Shown in pieces: positions 43,680 through 52,298 of a DNA stretch of 64,000 bases. Position 1 is the first letter of the stretch. Each line of letters opens with the position of its first letter. The notes below the pieces were generated by a model, which had not been told where the DNA came from, made no database searches, and saw only the letters and a list, made by a program, of their open reading frames with translations. Position numbers and translations under genes: made by a program. Source of the DNA: Gulosibacter sediminis (lineage in GTDB: Bacteria > Actinomycetota > Actinomycetes > Actinomycetales > Microbacteriaceae). Location: the NCBI RefSeq assembly GCF_023370115.1, contig NZ_CP097160.1, forward strand, positions 806,001 through 870,000, given 5' to 3'.

Positions 43680-44321
43680 CTACTCGGGCCAAACCCCAGA
43701 ACTTCCGCGTCGGTGGGAGCCCATGAGGTGGGTGTCGATCATGCCGACGGCCTCCATGAGCGCGTACATGGTGGTCGGGCCGACAAACGAGAATCCCTCC
43801 TTGCGGAGCGCCTTGGCCAAAGCGACCGATTCCGCCGACCGGCTCGGCACCTCCTCAGCTGACCGTGGCGCCGGCGTAACGGCCGGCTGAAACGACCAGA
43901 CAAACTCGCTCAGCCCACCTTTGTCGCGCAATTGCACCGTGGCGCGGGCATTGCCGATGGTGGCCATGATCTTCGCGCGATTGCGTACGATTGCCGCGTC
44001 ACCGAGCAGACGTTCGACGTCGCGCTCGTCGTACTCGGCCACGACGTCGGGGTGGAAGTCGTCGAACGCCGCGCGGAAGGCGGGCCGCTTGCGCAGGATG
44101 GTCGCCCACGACAGCCCGGACTGGAAGGCCTCGAGGCTGAGCCGCTCGAACATGCCGTGCTCGTCGCGCACCGGCATGCCCCATTCGGTGTCGTAGTAGT
44201 CGCGCAGCAGTTCGTCGCTGCTCGCCCAGAGTGGCCGGGCGAGACCATCGTCGCCGATGACGAGGCCGGGGGTCAGGTCGATAATGGAGGGCTGAGTCGC
44301 GGTAGGGGTGTGGTCGCTCAT
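43680..44321 (-). CDS. tag: DNA-3-methyladenine glycosylase I
   Basis: A 213-residue base-excision enzyme that removes 3-methyladenine from DNA. Family blocks: YYDTEWGMPVRDEHGMFERLSLEAFQSGLSWATILRKR, then VRNRAKI, then FSFVGPTTMYALMEAVGMIDTH. The Cys-poor zinc site of E. coli Tag is not evident at the N-terminus, which is extended. The start is the ATG at 44319-44321, overlapping the stop of the upstream ogt gene (ATGA). Last gene of the alkylation repair operon. Confidence 0.92.
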   Translation of the reverse strand: MSDHTPTATQPSIIDLTPGLVIGDDGLARPLWASSDELLRDYYDTEWGMPVRDEHGMFERLSLEAFQSGLSWATILRKRPAFRAAFDDFHPDVVAEYDERDVERLLGDAAIVRNRAKIMATIGNARATVQLRDKGGLSEFVWSFQPAVTPAPRSAEEVPSRSAESVALAKALRKEGFSFVGPTTMYALMEAVGMIDTHLMGSHRRGSSGVWPE

Positions 44322-44926
44322 GTCGTCTGCTCCAGTTCGAGAAGGGTGGATTTGGCGTCGAGGCCGCCGATGTAGCCGCCGAGGGTTCCGTCGGCGCGCA
44401 GCACGCGGTGGCACGGCACCACGATGGGGAGGGGATTGGTCGCGCACGCGGTGCCGACCGCGCGCACGGCCTTGGGATTGTCGACGTGCTCGGCGACCTC
44501 ACGGTAGGACTCGGTGCGCCCGTAGTCGATGTGCGGCAGGTACCGCTGCACCGACTGACGGAAGCCGTTGGAGAGCGCGAAGTCGAGCCGGAGGTCGAAC
44601 GAGCGGCGGCGGCCGGCGAAGTATTCGTCGAGTTCCCGAGCAGCGTCGTCGAGTTGGTGGGGCGCACGAAGCACTCGGGGGCTGACCTTGGCAGCGAGTC
44701 GCTCGAGCACGGCGTCAAAATCCTCGCGCTCATAGGCCACCCGCACGAGACCGCGCTCGGTGGCGGCGAGCAAGAGCGGGCCGACTGGGCTGTCGACGGT
44801 GCGGTAGGCGACGTCGAGGAGACCTCGTCGGTTCGCTTGCTCGGCCAAGTGGCCGCGGAGCGAGGTGAGATCAACCGGCCCGAGCGGCAGGTAGTCGGGG
44901 GAGAGGTTTGGTGTGGGGCCGGGCAT
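44318..44926 (-). CDS. ogt: Methylated-DNA--protein-cysteine methyltransferase
   Basis: A 202-residue suicide repair protein for O6-alkylguanine. The acceptor is Cys172 in VVPCHRVL, with the following GGYIGGLDAK helix; the DNA-binding helix is RAVGTACATNPLPI. It has an N-terminal extension of about 40 residues. Its ATG shares one base with the stop of the sigma factor gene upstream (TGATG) and its stop overlaps the tag start, so all three are coupled. Confidence 0.93.
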   Translation of the reverse strand: MPGPTPNLSPDYLPLGPVDLTSLRGHLAEQANRRGLLDVAYRTVDSPVGPLLLAATERGLVRVAYEREDFDAVLERLAAKVSPRVLRAPHQLDDAARELDEYFAGRRRSFDLRLDFALSNGFRQSVQRYLPHIDYGRTESYREVAEHVDNPKAVRAVGTACATNPLPIVVPCHRVLRADGTLGGYIGGLDAKSTLLELEQTT

Positions 44927-45420
44927 CAGTGGCCTCCCTTCAAGGAGTCTTCAGGTGCAAACGTTTTGCGGAGGGTGCGCATGCCGTTGGCCGCAGCTCG
45001 GCGCACCGCGGCCTCGGTGCTGCCAATGAGTTCGGCCGTTTGGGCATGGGTGAGTCCGCCGAAGAAGTGGTACGCGATGGCGAACCGCTGTTGTTCGGGG
45101 AGGGTGCCGACAGCGCGCCAAAGGTCATCCTCGTCGCGCTCGGGCACGCCCAGCTCGGTGCGCGATTCGGGCACATCGGCGACCGGGACCGCGTGCCTCG
45201 CCCGGGCTCTGGTGACGTCGATGGCCTTGCGATAGGCAACGCGCACCAGCCACGCCTCGACGTTCGTGTCGGGTGGTAACTCTGGCCAGGTTTCAAGGGC
45301 CGCCAGAAACGTCTCCGACCAGGCATCGTCAGCGTCGGCGGTCGCCCCGAGCACCGCGCGACAGACGCGCAGCACCGTGACGCCGTGACGCTCGACGGCC
45401 TGGTCGAAGGGTTGCTTCAT
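44926..45420 (-). CDS. RNA polymerase sigma factor, ECF-like
   Basis: A 164-residue sigma-70 family protein. Region 2 (ADADDAWSETFLAALETWP, then NVEAWLVRVAYRKAID) and region 4 (LPEQQRFAIAYHFFGGLTHAQTAELIGSTEAAVRRAAANGMRTLRK) are clear; no anti-sigma factor is adjacent. It is the first gene of an operon with ogt and tag, so it probably directs or tunes an alkylation response. The ATG at 45420 (MKQPFDQ) is chosen because homologous proteins begin close to region 2; an ATG at 45441 is possible. Confidence 0.85.
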   Translation of the reverse strand: MKQPFDQAVERHGVTVLRVCRAVLGATADADDAWSETFLAALETWPELPPDTNVEAWLVRVAYRKAIDVTRARARHAVPVADVPESRTELGVPERDEDDLWRAVGTLPEQQRFAIAYHFFGGLTHAQTAELIGSTEAAVRRAAANGMRTLRKTFAPEDSLKGGH

Positions 45421-45566
45421 GCTCACACAAGGTAGACGCATCAGAACGGTAAAACGTGACCCCTGTGGATGAGTTTTTTTGTGGGAGTTTTCTTGAGCCG
45501 AGTTGCCGGGAGAGTGCGGGCGGACGCGGTGCCAGTTCCTGCCGCATCCGATTTCGGGAAAACGCG

Positions 45567-45611
45567 GGATGCGCGGGGCGGCCGACCGAAGCCGACCAGT
45601 CCCGCGCATCC
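45567..45611 (-). terminator. Terminator after surface protein gene
   Basis: On the minus strand an 11-bp stem of GGATGCGCGGG and CCCGCGCATCC encloses a second stem with a TTCG loop, then TTTT follows. It lies just after the stop of the LATTG surface protein gene. Confidence 0.7.
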
Positions 45612-45622
45612 GCTAGTTCGCG

Positions 45623-47200
45623 CTAGGCCGACTGCTGCTCGCGTCGGCGCTGCAGCACGAGGAGCGCGCCGCCCGCGACGAGGAGAGCGAGGACGAGCGT
45701 GATCATCGGTGCCGTGTTAGCACCGGTCGTCGCAAGGTCGCCGTCGGCTGCAGGGGCCGCCGGGTCGTCATCGGAACTCGGGATTGCCGATGCCGTGGCC
45801 AACTCGGTCGCCGTCGCGGACTCGGTCGCCGTGGGCGTGGGCGTGGGCGTGACGGTCGGCACTACCGGCGTCGTCGCGGTGGGTGTGGCCGTCGGCGTGG
45901 GAGTCGCGGTCGGCGTTGGTGTGGGGGTCGGAGTGGGCGTCGGCTCGCCTCCATCGCCGCCACCGTCTGCCTTGAGCTCTTCGGTCCAGCAGTTGTCTTG
46001 CGCGTACAAATCGGTGTACCCCGCGGGAACCAGCACACATGCGCTGAGGGGGCTGCCGGGCACCTCGGCCGTCAACTCGAGGCCAAGTCGCACGGTGACC
46101 GATTCACCCGAGGCGAGCTGCGCGTCGCCGGTAATGAGGTAGGTGCCTTCGCTCTCGAGTTCGGCCGTGAAGCCGTCGGTGAGGACGAACGGGTCGCGGG
46201 CCTGCATGTTGTCGCCGAGCGTCACGCGAATCGCCACCGGGGCAGTCCGGCCGGCGCCAACCGTAAAAATATCGGAGTTCGTCACGGTAAGCGAGTAGTC
46301 GATGGGCGTACCAACGGCGCCGGTGATGCCGTACCAGTCGAGCCCGTAGTCGCCCTCGACCTCGGTATCGAGCGAAAGGTCGACGTCGCTGTTCGCGACA
46401 AAGAGCTGACAGGAAGTGAGCGTGCCCGCAGTGAGGGTCAGTGCGTCGCCGAACTCGTTGCCGATGTGTCCCGTGCATCCCCAGAGGTAGACGGACCACT
46501 CGCTGATGTCGAAACCGGCCTGGGCGTTGGCGGAGGCACTCAGCACCGGGGTGTAATCACCCGCGGGCACCGATATTTCGCCCTCGGCGGGAATCGCGTG
46601 AACCGTGCCCGAGGCATCTCGCAGCCCGAGTTCGAAGTCCGACTCCGTGCCGACCGGAGTGGGTTGGCCGTCGGCTCCATCGCCGATCAAGACCGAGAGG
46701 TCGATCGAAACGCGAGGTTCGGCGAGTTGGCCAGCCGGTCGGTACTCGGCGATACAGGCGATTGAGAGTTCGCCGACCGGCACGTTCCAGCCACTCGTGC
46801 TGCTACCGGTGACGCTTGCCACGGCGGTCGGGAGCTCGGCGTTGTTCGCGTCGAACTCGTAGCAGGCGAACGTGGCCAACTCGAGGGCGTCTTGGAAAGG
46901 GTCGATAGTGACGTGATAGGTGCCGGCGGGTGCGTCATCGGCGTTGATGCCCCAGGGATTGTCCTGCTCAACGCTGTTGTAGCTCGCCGCCGCCGACGTC
47001 GCGGTGACGTCCCACGGCTCGTCGTAGGGAAGAATGACGGTCTGCCCGTTCTCATCGAGTACGACGCCGGATACCGTAAAGAATTGGCCTGGCGCGGCGT
47101 TCGCGGCACCGCTGCCGAGGCCGATGAGTCCGGCGCCCGCGAGCGCCCCTAGTGCGACGACCGAGGCCGTCCTTTTCCCGAGTCTTGCTCTGCGCTGCAC
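45623..47200 (-). CDS. Cell-wall-anchored surface protein with LATTG sorting signal
   Basis: A 525-residue exported protein. Signal peptide at residues 1-36, cleavage probable after ANA. The body is beta-rich with several Cys residues and two or three Ig- or CnaB-like segments (about 40-410). Then comes a wall-spanning TPTPT repeat region (about 418-465) and a C-terminal sorting signal: LATTG (about 489-493), a hydrophobic helix and RRREQQ. LAxTG is the form used by class E sortases in high-GC actinobacteria. The target or ligand is unknown. No sortase gene is in the window. Confidence 0.85.
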   Translation of the reverse strand: MQRRARLGKRTASVVALGALAGAGLIGLGSGAANAAPGQFFTVSGVVLDENGQTVILPYDEPWDVTATSAAASYNSVEQDNPWGINADDAPAGTYHVTIDPFQDALELATFACYEFDANNAELPTAVASVTGSSTSGWNVPVGELSIACIAEYRPAGQLAEPRVSIDLSVLIGDGADGQPTPVGTESDFELGLRDASGTVHAIPAEGEISVPAGDYTPVLSASANAQAGFDISEWSVYLWGCTGHIGNEFGDALTLTAGTLTSCQLFVANSDVDLSLDTEVEGDYGLDWYGITGAVGTPIDYSLTVTNSDIFTVGAGRTAPVAIRVTLGDNMQARDPFVLTDGFTAELESEGTYLITGDAQLASGESVTVRLGLELTAEVPGSPLSACVLVPAGYTDLYAQDNCWTEELKADGGGDGGEPTPTPTPTPTPTATPTPTATPTATTPVVPTVTPTPTPTATESATATELATASAIPSSDDDPAAPAADGDLATTGANTAPMITLVLALLVAGGALLVLQRRREQQSA

Positions 47201-47295
47201 TACGTTCGTCCTTCGCTCAGGGCGAGAGCACCGCGCTCCCAGGTCACCCCCAGCTCATCGTGACCTCGGCGTTACGAATTCGGAATCACCCGAAG

Positions 47296-48015
47296 TCAAC
47301 GACGATCGTTGACGTTTGGTGACTCGACGTCGGGCGTCGTACTCGCCCGCGTGATGAAACCCGACTCGAATGCGAGCACGACCGCCTGCACCCGGCTCGA
47401 GAGCCCGAGTTTGCCGAGGATGCGGTTGACGTAGGTCTTCACGGTCTTCTCACTGAGGAAGAGCGTCTCGCCGATCTCGGCGTTCGAGCGGCCCCGGCCG
47501 ATTTCGCGGAAGACCTCGAGCTCTCGCTGGGTGAGCGTCATGAGCACCTCGGGCACCTCGCCGGGCTCGTCGACGCCACCCGACGAGGCGGGGTTGAGGC
47601 CGGCGAAACCCGCGGCCAGGCGTTCCAGCACGAGTGGGTCGAACCAGCGTCGCCCATCCCGAGCTGCCTGCACCGCGAAGCGGAGTTCCTCGGCCGAGCA
47701 GGTTTTGAGGAGGTACCCACGCGCGCCCGCCCGCAGGGCCTCGCGCACGTGCTCGTCATCGGGCAGCGTCGTCAGCATGATCACCGCGGCCTGCGGCGTG
47801 CGCTCGAGCACCTGGGCGGTCGCGGTGATGCCATCAACGACGGGCATCGCCACATCCATCAACACGACATCGATCGCGTTGTCGGCCACGAACGCTGCGG
47901 CCGGTGCGCCGTCGGGCAACGTACCCACCACCTCGATATCCGGCTCGCTCGCAAGAATCGCCGCGATCCCCTCGCGCGAGAGCTCGTGGTCGTCGACGAC
48001 TACGACGCGGATCAC
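47296..48015 (-). CDS. NarL/LuxR-type response regulator
   Basis: A 239-residue regulator. Receiver domain with the acidic pair DD at 8-9, phospho-acceptor Asp54 (VVLMDVAMP) and Lys of YLLKTC; C-terminal LuxR HTH (LTQRELEVFREIGRGRSNAEIGETLFLSEKTVKTYVNRILGKLG). It starts with a GTG that overlaps the TGA of the histidine kinase gene (GTGA), so kinase and regulator form a cognate pair. The targets are unknown; the adjacent surface protein gene is a candidate. Confidence 0.93.
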   Translation of the reverse strand: MIRVVVVDDHELSREGIAAILASEPDIEVVGTLPDGAPAAAFVADNAIDVVLMDVAMPVVDGITATAQVLERTPQAAVIMLTTLPDDEHVREALRAGARGYLLKTCSAEELRFAVQAARDGRRWFDPLVLERLAAGFAGLNPASSGGVDEPGEVPEVLMTLTQRELEVFREIGRGRSNAEIGETLFLSEKTVKTYVNRILGKLGLSSRVQAVVLAFESGFITRASTTPDVESPNVNDRR

Positions 48016-49889
48016 GGCCGCACCCCGTCGCCGTGGCGCATGCCCTCCGGATCGTCAAGCGGCACGCGGCCGACGGGCCAACTCGCGTTCACCTCGAAGC
48101 CGCCGCAGTCACCGACCGGCCCCCAGGTAATAGCGCCGCCGCGCGCATCCACCCGGTCGCGCAGCCCGGCCAAACCTGAGCCGGTGCCGACCGAGTCGAT
48201 CGTCGGCAGCAGCGGCGCTTCGTTGCGCACCATGATGTGTACCCGTCCGTTCTCGAGAGCGACCCGCACGTCGACTCTCGAACCCTGCGCGTAGCGCGAG
48301 GCATTCGTGAGCGACTCTTGCACGACACGGTACGCGAGCTCATCGCCGCGTAGGGAGTCGTAGATGTGCGGCGAGACGCGCAGGCCGAGGTCGGCTGCCC
48401 CTTCGACGAGTCGCCACACGTCGAGCCCTGCGTCGCTCGGTTGCAGCAGCCGCGCGATGACCGCGAGTTCGTGCGAGGCGTGCGCGGTCGTGACGAGCAC
48501 ACGCCCGAGCGCGGCTTCACTCTCGTCGGGGTCGTCGTCGAGGCGGACGCGCGCGAGCTGCGCCTGCAGGCTCACGCTCGCGATGGCGTGGCTCACGACG
48601 TCGTGGAGTTCGCGGGCGACGCGCACTCGTTCTTCGCGGGCCGCGCCGATGCGCACCGCAGCGAGCTGCGCCGTGAGCTTCGCCGCGCGGGCTTCCTCGC
48701 GTTGCAACACCGCGTCGCGGTCGCTCCACGCGAGCCCGCCGACGACGCCGAGAAACACGACGAGCAGCGAGAACCCGACGCCCTCGCGGCCATGGTTCAT
48801 GCCGAGCACGGGTGACGCGATGGTAACGAGTGCGATCGCCCAGGTTCGCTGCCGTGACTCGGCCTGCGCGATGCGCCAACACAGCGCGGCGACAGGGAAT
48901 GCGCAGGGCGTAAGCGCCTCGGGCGGATGCGGTGAGTCAAGCGCCGCGGTGACGAGCGCCGCGGCCGCCGCGAGCGCCGCCGGGAGAGGGAACTGTCGGG
49001 CAAGCAGCGCGGCCGCGGGCAGTATGAGCGCGGGCACGAGGGACACCGGCCGGTACCAGTCGCTGTCGAGGGGCGCCGAGAAGAGCAGCATGACGAGGGT
49101 ACCGACGACCGCGAGCAGCGCGCCGAATATGAGGCGTCGTCGCGGCGTCAGCGGCGGTTTGGCCGGCCCGGAACTGCGCTTGTGCGCCACGGCGGGCGGC
49201 ACGGATTGAAGGGCACTGAGCGTGACGTGGAGCCGCTGGATCGCGGCCTTCGCCGCATCCTGAATCGCCCGGATGCGGTCGTCGCGTGGCGCCTGCAACG
49301 CGAACGTCGTGCGCTGCTGAATCTGCGTGAGGGCGGTGCCGAGCGTGTCGATCGAGTCGTTGACGACGCGCTGCCGCTCGACTTCGGCGACACTCTGGGC
49401 GACGCGGGCGACGTCGATCGCCGCGAGCCGTTCGGCCTCGTGCACCGCGGCGAGCGCCGAGTCGGCGCGCCGACCCGCGATGTGGCCGAAGAGCCAGGGC
49501 GTGGCATAGACGATGAACTGGGTGGGGATCGACTCGATCGTCGCGCCGTCGCGCAGCAGCGTGGTGCCGATCTGCGCGAGCAAAAACGCCACCCCGACGC
49601 TGATGGGCGCGCGCGAGCGCCCCAACATGAACAGGGCCCCGATGACGGGCAGCAGCACCTCGGTGCGCCCGTATTCGACCTCGAAACCCGCCGACATCAG
49701 GCTCGCGGCGAGGGTCACGACATTGCCGGCGATCGGCCGATTCATGAGCATCGCGGCGCCGGCGACGGATACCGGCACGACGCTCCACACCCACGGCGAT
49801 GCCGGCGGGCTCAAGAAATAGGTCGTCCACACACCCACGAGAACGACGAAGATCCAGTGCCGGTGGCTGCGCCACCGCAAACCCGCCAT
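48012..49889 (-). CDS. Sensor histidine kinase with duplicated membrane/dimer module
   Basis: A 625-residue protein. The first half has four or five membrane segments (about 10-150) and then a dimerisation-like helix (VARVAQSVAEVERQRVVNDS) that lacks the catalytic His motif. The second half has another set of membrane segments (about 255-400), the active HisKA_3 block ARELHDVVSHAIASVSLQ and a HATPase domain (YRVVQESLTNASRYAQG, then GSGLAGLRDRVDARGG). So one inactive and one active kinase-like module are joined. Partner of the response regulator next to it. Confidence 0.88.
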   Translation of the reverse strand: MAGLRWRSHRHWIFVVLVGVWTTYFLSPPASPWVWSVVPVSVAGAAMLMNRPIAGNVVTLAASLMSAGFEVEYGRTEVLLPVIGALFMLGRSRAPISVGVAFLLAQIGTTLLRDGATIESIPTQFIVYATPWLFGHIAGRRADSALAAVHEAERLAAIDVARVAQSVAEVERQRVVNDSIDTLGTALTQIQQRTTFALQAPRDDRIRAIQDAAKAAIQRLHVTLSALQSVPPAVAHKRSSGPAKPPLTPRRRLIFGALLAVVGTLVMLLFSAPLDSDWYRPVSLVPALILPAAALLARQFPLPAALAAAAALVTAALDSPHPPEALTPCAFPVAALCWRIAQAESRQRTWAIALVTIASPVLGMNHGREGVGFSLLVVFLGVVGGLAWSDRDAVLQREEARAAKLTAQLAAVRIGAAREERVRVARELHDVVSHAIASVSLQAQLARVRLDDDPDESEAALGRVLVTTAHASHELAVIARLLQPSDAGLDVWRLVEGAADLGLRVSPHIYDSLRGDELAYRVVQESLTNASRYAQGSRVDVRVALENGRVHIMVRNEAPLLPTIDSVGTGSGLAGLRDRVDARGGAITWGPVGDCGGFEVNASWPVGRVPLDDPEGMRHGDGVRP

Positions 49890-49942
49890 GAGGTCACTCT
49901 AGAGCGGGCGTGGCGCCTCGGCGAGTGCATTTCGAATGAGAG

Positions 49943-51121
49943 TTAGAGCCGCTCGATGACGGTCGCGTTCGCCATACCCGCGCCCTCGCACATCGTCTGT
50001 AGCCCGTAGCGTCCGCCGCTCGCCTCGAGCTGGTTGAGGAGCGTTGCGAGCAGCCGCGTGCCCGATGAGCCGACCGCGTGGCCGAGGGCGAGGGCGCCGC
50101 CGCGCGGGTTGAGCCGCTCCATCGGCGCGCCGGTCTCGCGCTGCCACGCGAGCGCGACCGAAGAAAAGGCCTCGTTCACCTCGAAGGCGTCGAGGTCGTC
50201 GATGCCAAGGCCGGCCCGCTTCAGAACGCGTTCGGTCGCCGGGATCGGCCCGGTCAGCATGAGAATCGGGTCGTCGCCGACGACCGAGAACGCGACGAAG
50301 CGGGCGCGCGGTCGCAGGCCGAGCGCATCGGCTCGCTCGCGGGACATGATCAGCGCGGCCGAGGCGCCGTCGGTGAGGGGTGAGGAGTTGCCGGGCGTCA
50401 CTTTCCAGTCGAGCTCGGGGAAGCGCCGGGTGTACTCGGGCGTCGCGAACGCGGGCGAAAGGCCGGCGAGGGATGCGGAGGTCGTGCTCGGCCGCACCGT
50501 TTCGTCGACGAGATGCGCACCCGCCTCGGTTTCGATCGGCACGAGCTCGGCGTCGAAGTCGCCCGCGCTCGCGGCGGCCGCGGAAAGCGCGTGCGAGCGG
50601 GCCGCATAGTCGTCGAGCTCGGCGCGCGAGAAGCCCCACTTCGCGGCGATGAGCTCGGCCGAGACGCCCTGGTGCACGAGGCCCTCGGGGTAGCGGGCGC
50701 GCACGCGCGGGCCGAGTGCATCCTGCCCCGCGGTCGAGGAGCCGAGCGGCACGCGGCTCATCGACTCGACGCCACACGCGATCACGACGTCCTGGCTACC
50801 CGACATGATCGCCTGCGCTGCAAAGGTCGCGGCCTGCTGGCTGGAGCCGCACTGCCGGTCGATCGTCGTCGCGGGCAGGGTGTGCGGAAACCCGGCGGCG
50901 AGCACGGCGGTGCGGCCGATGTTGCCGCCCTGCTCACCGACCTGGCTCACGTTGCCGGCGATGACGTCGTCGATGAGTTCGGGGTCGAGGCCAGTGCGCT
51001 CGACGAGCTGCTCGAGCACCGAGGCGAGCAGGTCGACGGGATGCACGCCTGAGAGCGCGCCGCCCGGCTTGCCGCGACCCGACGCGGTCCGTACCGCGTC
51101 GACGATGACTGCTTCGCGCAT
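49943..51121 (-). CDS. Acetyl-CoA C-acyltransferase (thiolase)
   Basis: A 392-residue thiolase of normal length, cleaving 3-ketoacyl-CoA in beta-oxidation or condensing acetyl-CoA. Nucleophile Cys91 (DRQCGSSQQA); NEAF block; GGALALGHAVGSSG with the catalytic His; CEGAGMAN with the second Cys, where CxGxG is usual. The start is the ATG at 51121. It lies 14 bases after the acyl-CoA dehydrogenase gene, so it is part of the same leftward fatty-acid degradation operon. Confidence 0.93.
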   Translation of the reverse strand: MREAVIVDAVRTASGRGKPGGALSGVHPVDLLASVLEQLVERTGLDPELIDDVIAGNVSQVGEQGGNIGRTAVLAAGFPHTLPATTIDRQCGSSQQAATFAAQAIMSGSQDVVIACGVESMSRVPLGSSTAGQDALGPRVRARYPEGLVHQGVSAELIAAKWGFSRAELDDYAARSHALSAAAASAGDFDAELVPIETEAGAHLVDETVRPSTTSASLAGLSPAFATPEYTRRFPELDWKVTPGNSSPLTDGASAALIMSRERADALGLRPRARFVAFSVVGDDPILMLTGPIPATERVLKRAGLGIDDLDAFEVNEAFSSVALAWQRETGAPMERLNPRGGALALGHAVGSSGTRLLATLLNQLEASGGRYGLQTMCEGAGMANATVIERL

Positions 51122-51135
51122 CCGTCGCCCCTTTG

Positions 51136-52293
51136 CTAGCGCGAGCGCTTCGCGATGTCGCGGCCGATGATCTCTTTCATGATCTCGGTCGTGCCGCCGT
51201 AGATCGACTGCACGCGCGAGTCGCGGAAGGCCCGCGCGATCGGGTATTCCTCCATGAAGCCGTAGCCGCCGTGCAACTGTAGGCTGCGGGTGATAACGCG
51301 CTGCTCGAGCTCGGTCGCCCACCACTTCGCCTTCGATGCCTCGACCGTCGTGAGCTCGCCGTCGTTGAGCGCGAGGATGCAGCGCTCGACGTACGCGCGC
51401 GTGATGTCGATCTCGGTCTCGAGCTCGGCGAGGGTGAATCGCACCGTGGCAAGGTCACCGATGGTCTGGCCGAACGCGCTGCGGTTGAACACGTACTCGC
51501 GGCCCCAGTCGTAGGCCGTTTCGGCCGAGGCGAGCGCCGCCGCGCCGATCGAGATGCGCTCGCGGGGGAGCCGCTCGAGCAAATAGATGAGACCCTGCCC
51601 GGCCTCGCCGAGGAGGTTTGCGGCGGGCACCCGAACGTCGCTGAAGAACAGCTCGGCCGTGTCTTGTGAGTGGAGGCCGACCTTGTCGAGCTTGCGGCCG
51701 TGCTCGAAGCCGGGCATGCCGTTCTCGACCACGAAAAGCGAGTAGCCGTGCGAGCCCGCGTCGGGGTCGGTGCGGGCGAACACGAGCACGAGCGACGCGT
51801 TCACGCCGTTCGTGATGAACGTCTTCGAGCCGTTGAGCACCCAGTCGTCGCCGTCGCGCTCGGCGTGGGTGCGGATACCCTGCAGATCGCTGCCGGCGCC
51901 GGGCTCGGTCATGGCCACGGCGCTGAGTCGCGTGCCGTCGGCCATGCCGGGCAGCCAGCGCTCGCGCTGCTCATCGGTCGCGAGGTCGAGCAAGTAGGCG
52001 ATGACGATGTCGTCGTGCACGCCGAAGGCCGCGTTGACGCTCGGAGCCTGCGCCCGCGAGAGCTCCTCGTTGATGACCATGCGGAAGCGGTAATCGTCGA
52101 GGCCCATGCCGCCGTACTGCTCGGGAATCGCGAGGCCGACGAGCCCGGTCTCGCCCATCTTCGGGTAGAGCTCGAGCGGCAGCCCACCGTCGGCCTCCCA
52201 CCGCGCGTAGTTCGGCGTGATCTCGCGCGCGATGAAGTCGCGCACCAGCTCGCGAAACTCCTGGTGGTCATCGTCATAGAACGTGGAACGCAT
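51136..52293 (-). CDS. Acyl-CoA dehydrogenase
   Basis: A 385-residue flavoprotein that introduces the 2,3-double bond in acyl-CoA. AMTEPGAGSDLQGI (FAD/substrate loop), FITNGVNA, and the C-terminal YGGTTEIMKEIIGR with catalytic Glu370 are present. Closest in style to long-chain or glutaryl-type members; chain length is not decided. It is 5 bases downstream of the SDR gene and upstream of the thiolase gene, same strand. Confidence 0.93.
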   Translation of the reverse strand: MRSTFYDDDHQEFRELVRDFIAREITPNYARWEADGGLPLELYPKMGETGLVGLAIPEQYGGMGLDDYRFRMVINEELSRAQAPSVNAAFGVHDDIVIAYLLDLATDEQRERWLPGMADGTRLSAVAMTEPGAGSDLQGIRTHAERDGDDWVLNGSKTFITNGVNASLVLVFARTDPDAGSHGYSLFVVENGMPGFEHGRKLDKVGLHSQDTAELFFSDVRVPAANLLGEAGQGLIYLLERLPRERISIGAAALASAETAYDWGREYVFNRSAFGQTIGDLATVRFTLAELETEIDITRAYVERCILALNDGELTTVEASKAKWWATELEQRVITRSLQLHGGYGFMEEYPIARAFRDSRVQSIYGGTTEIMKEIIGRDIAKRSR

Positions 52294-52298
52294 TGTGC

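Noticed and set aside
45900-46000. Short GT/GC-rich tandem repeats as a CRISPR or satellite
   Set aside because: They encode the TPTPT wall-spanning region of the surface protein; there are no spacers.
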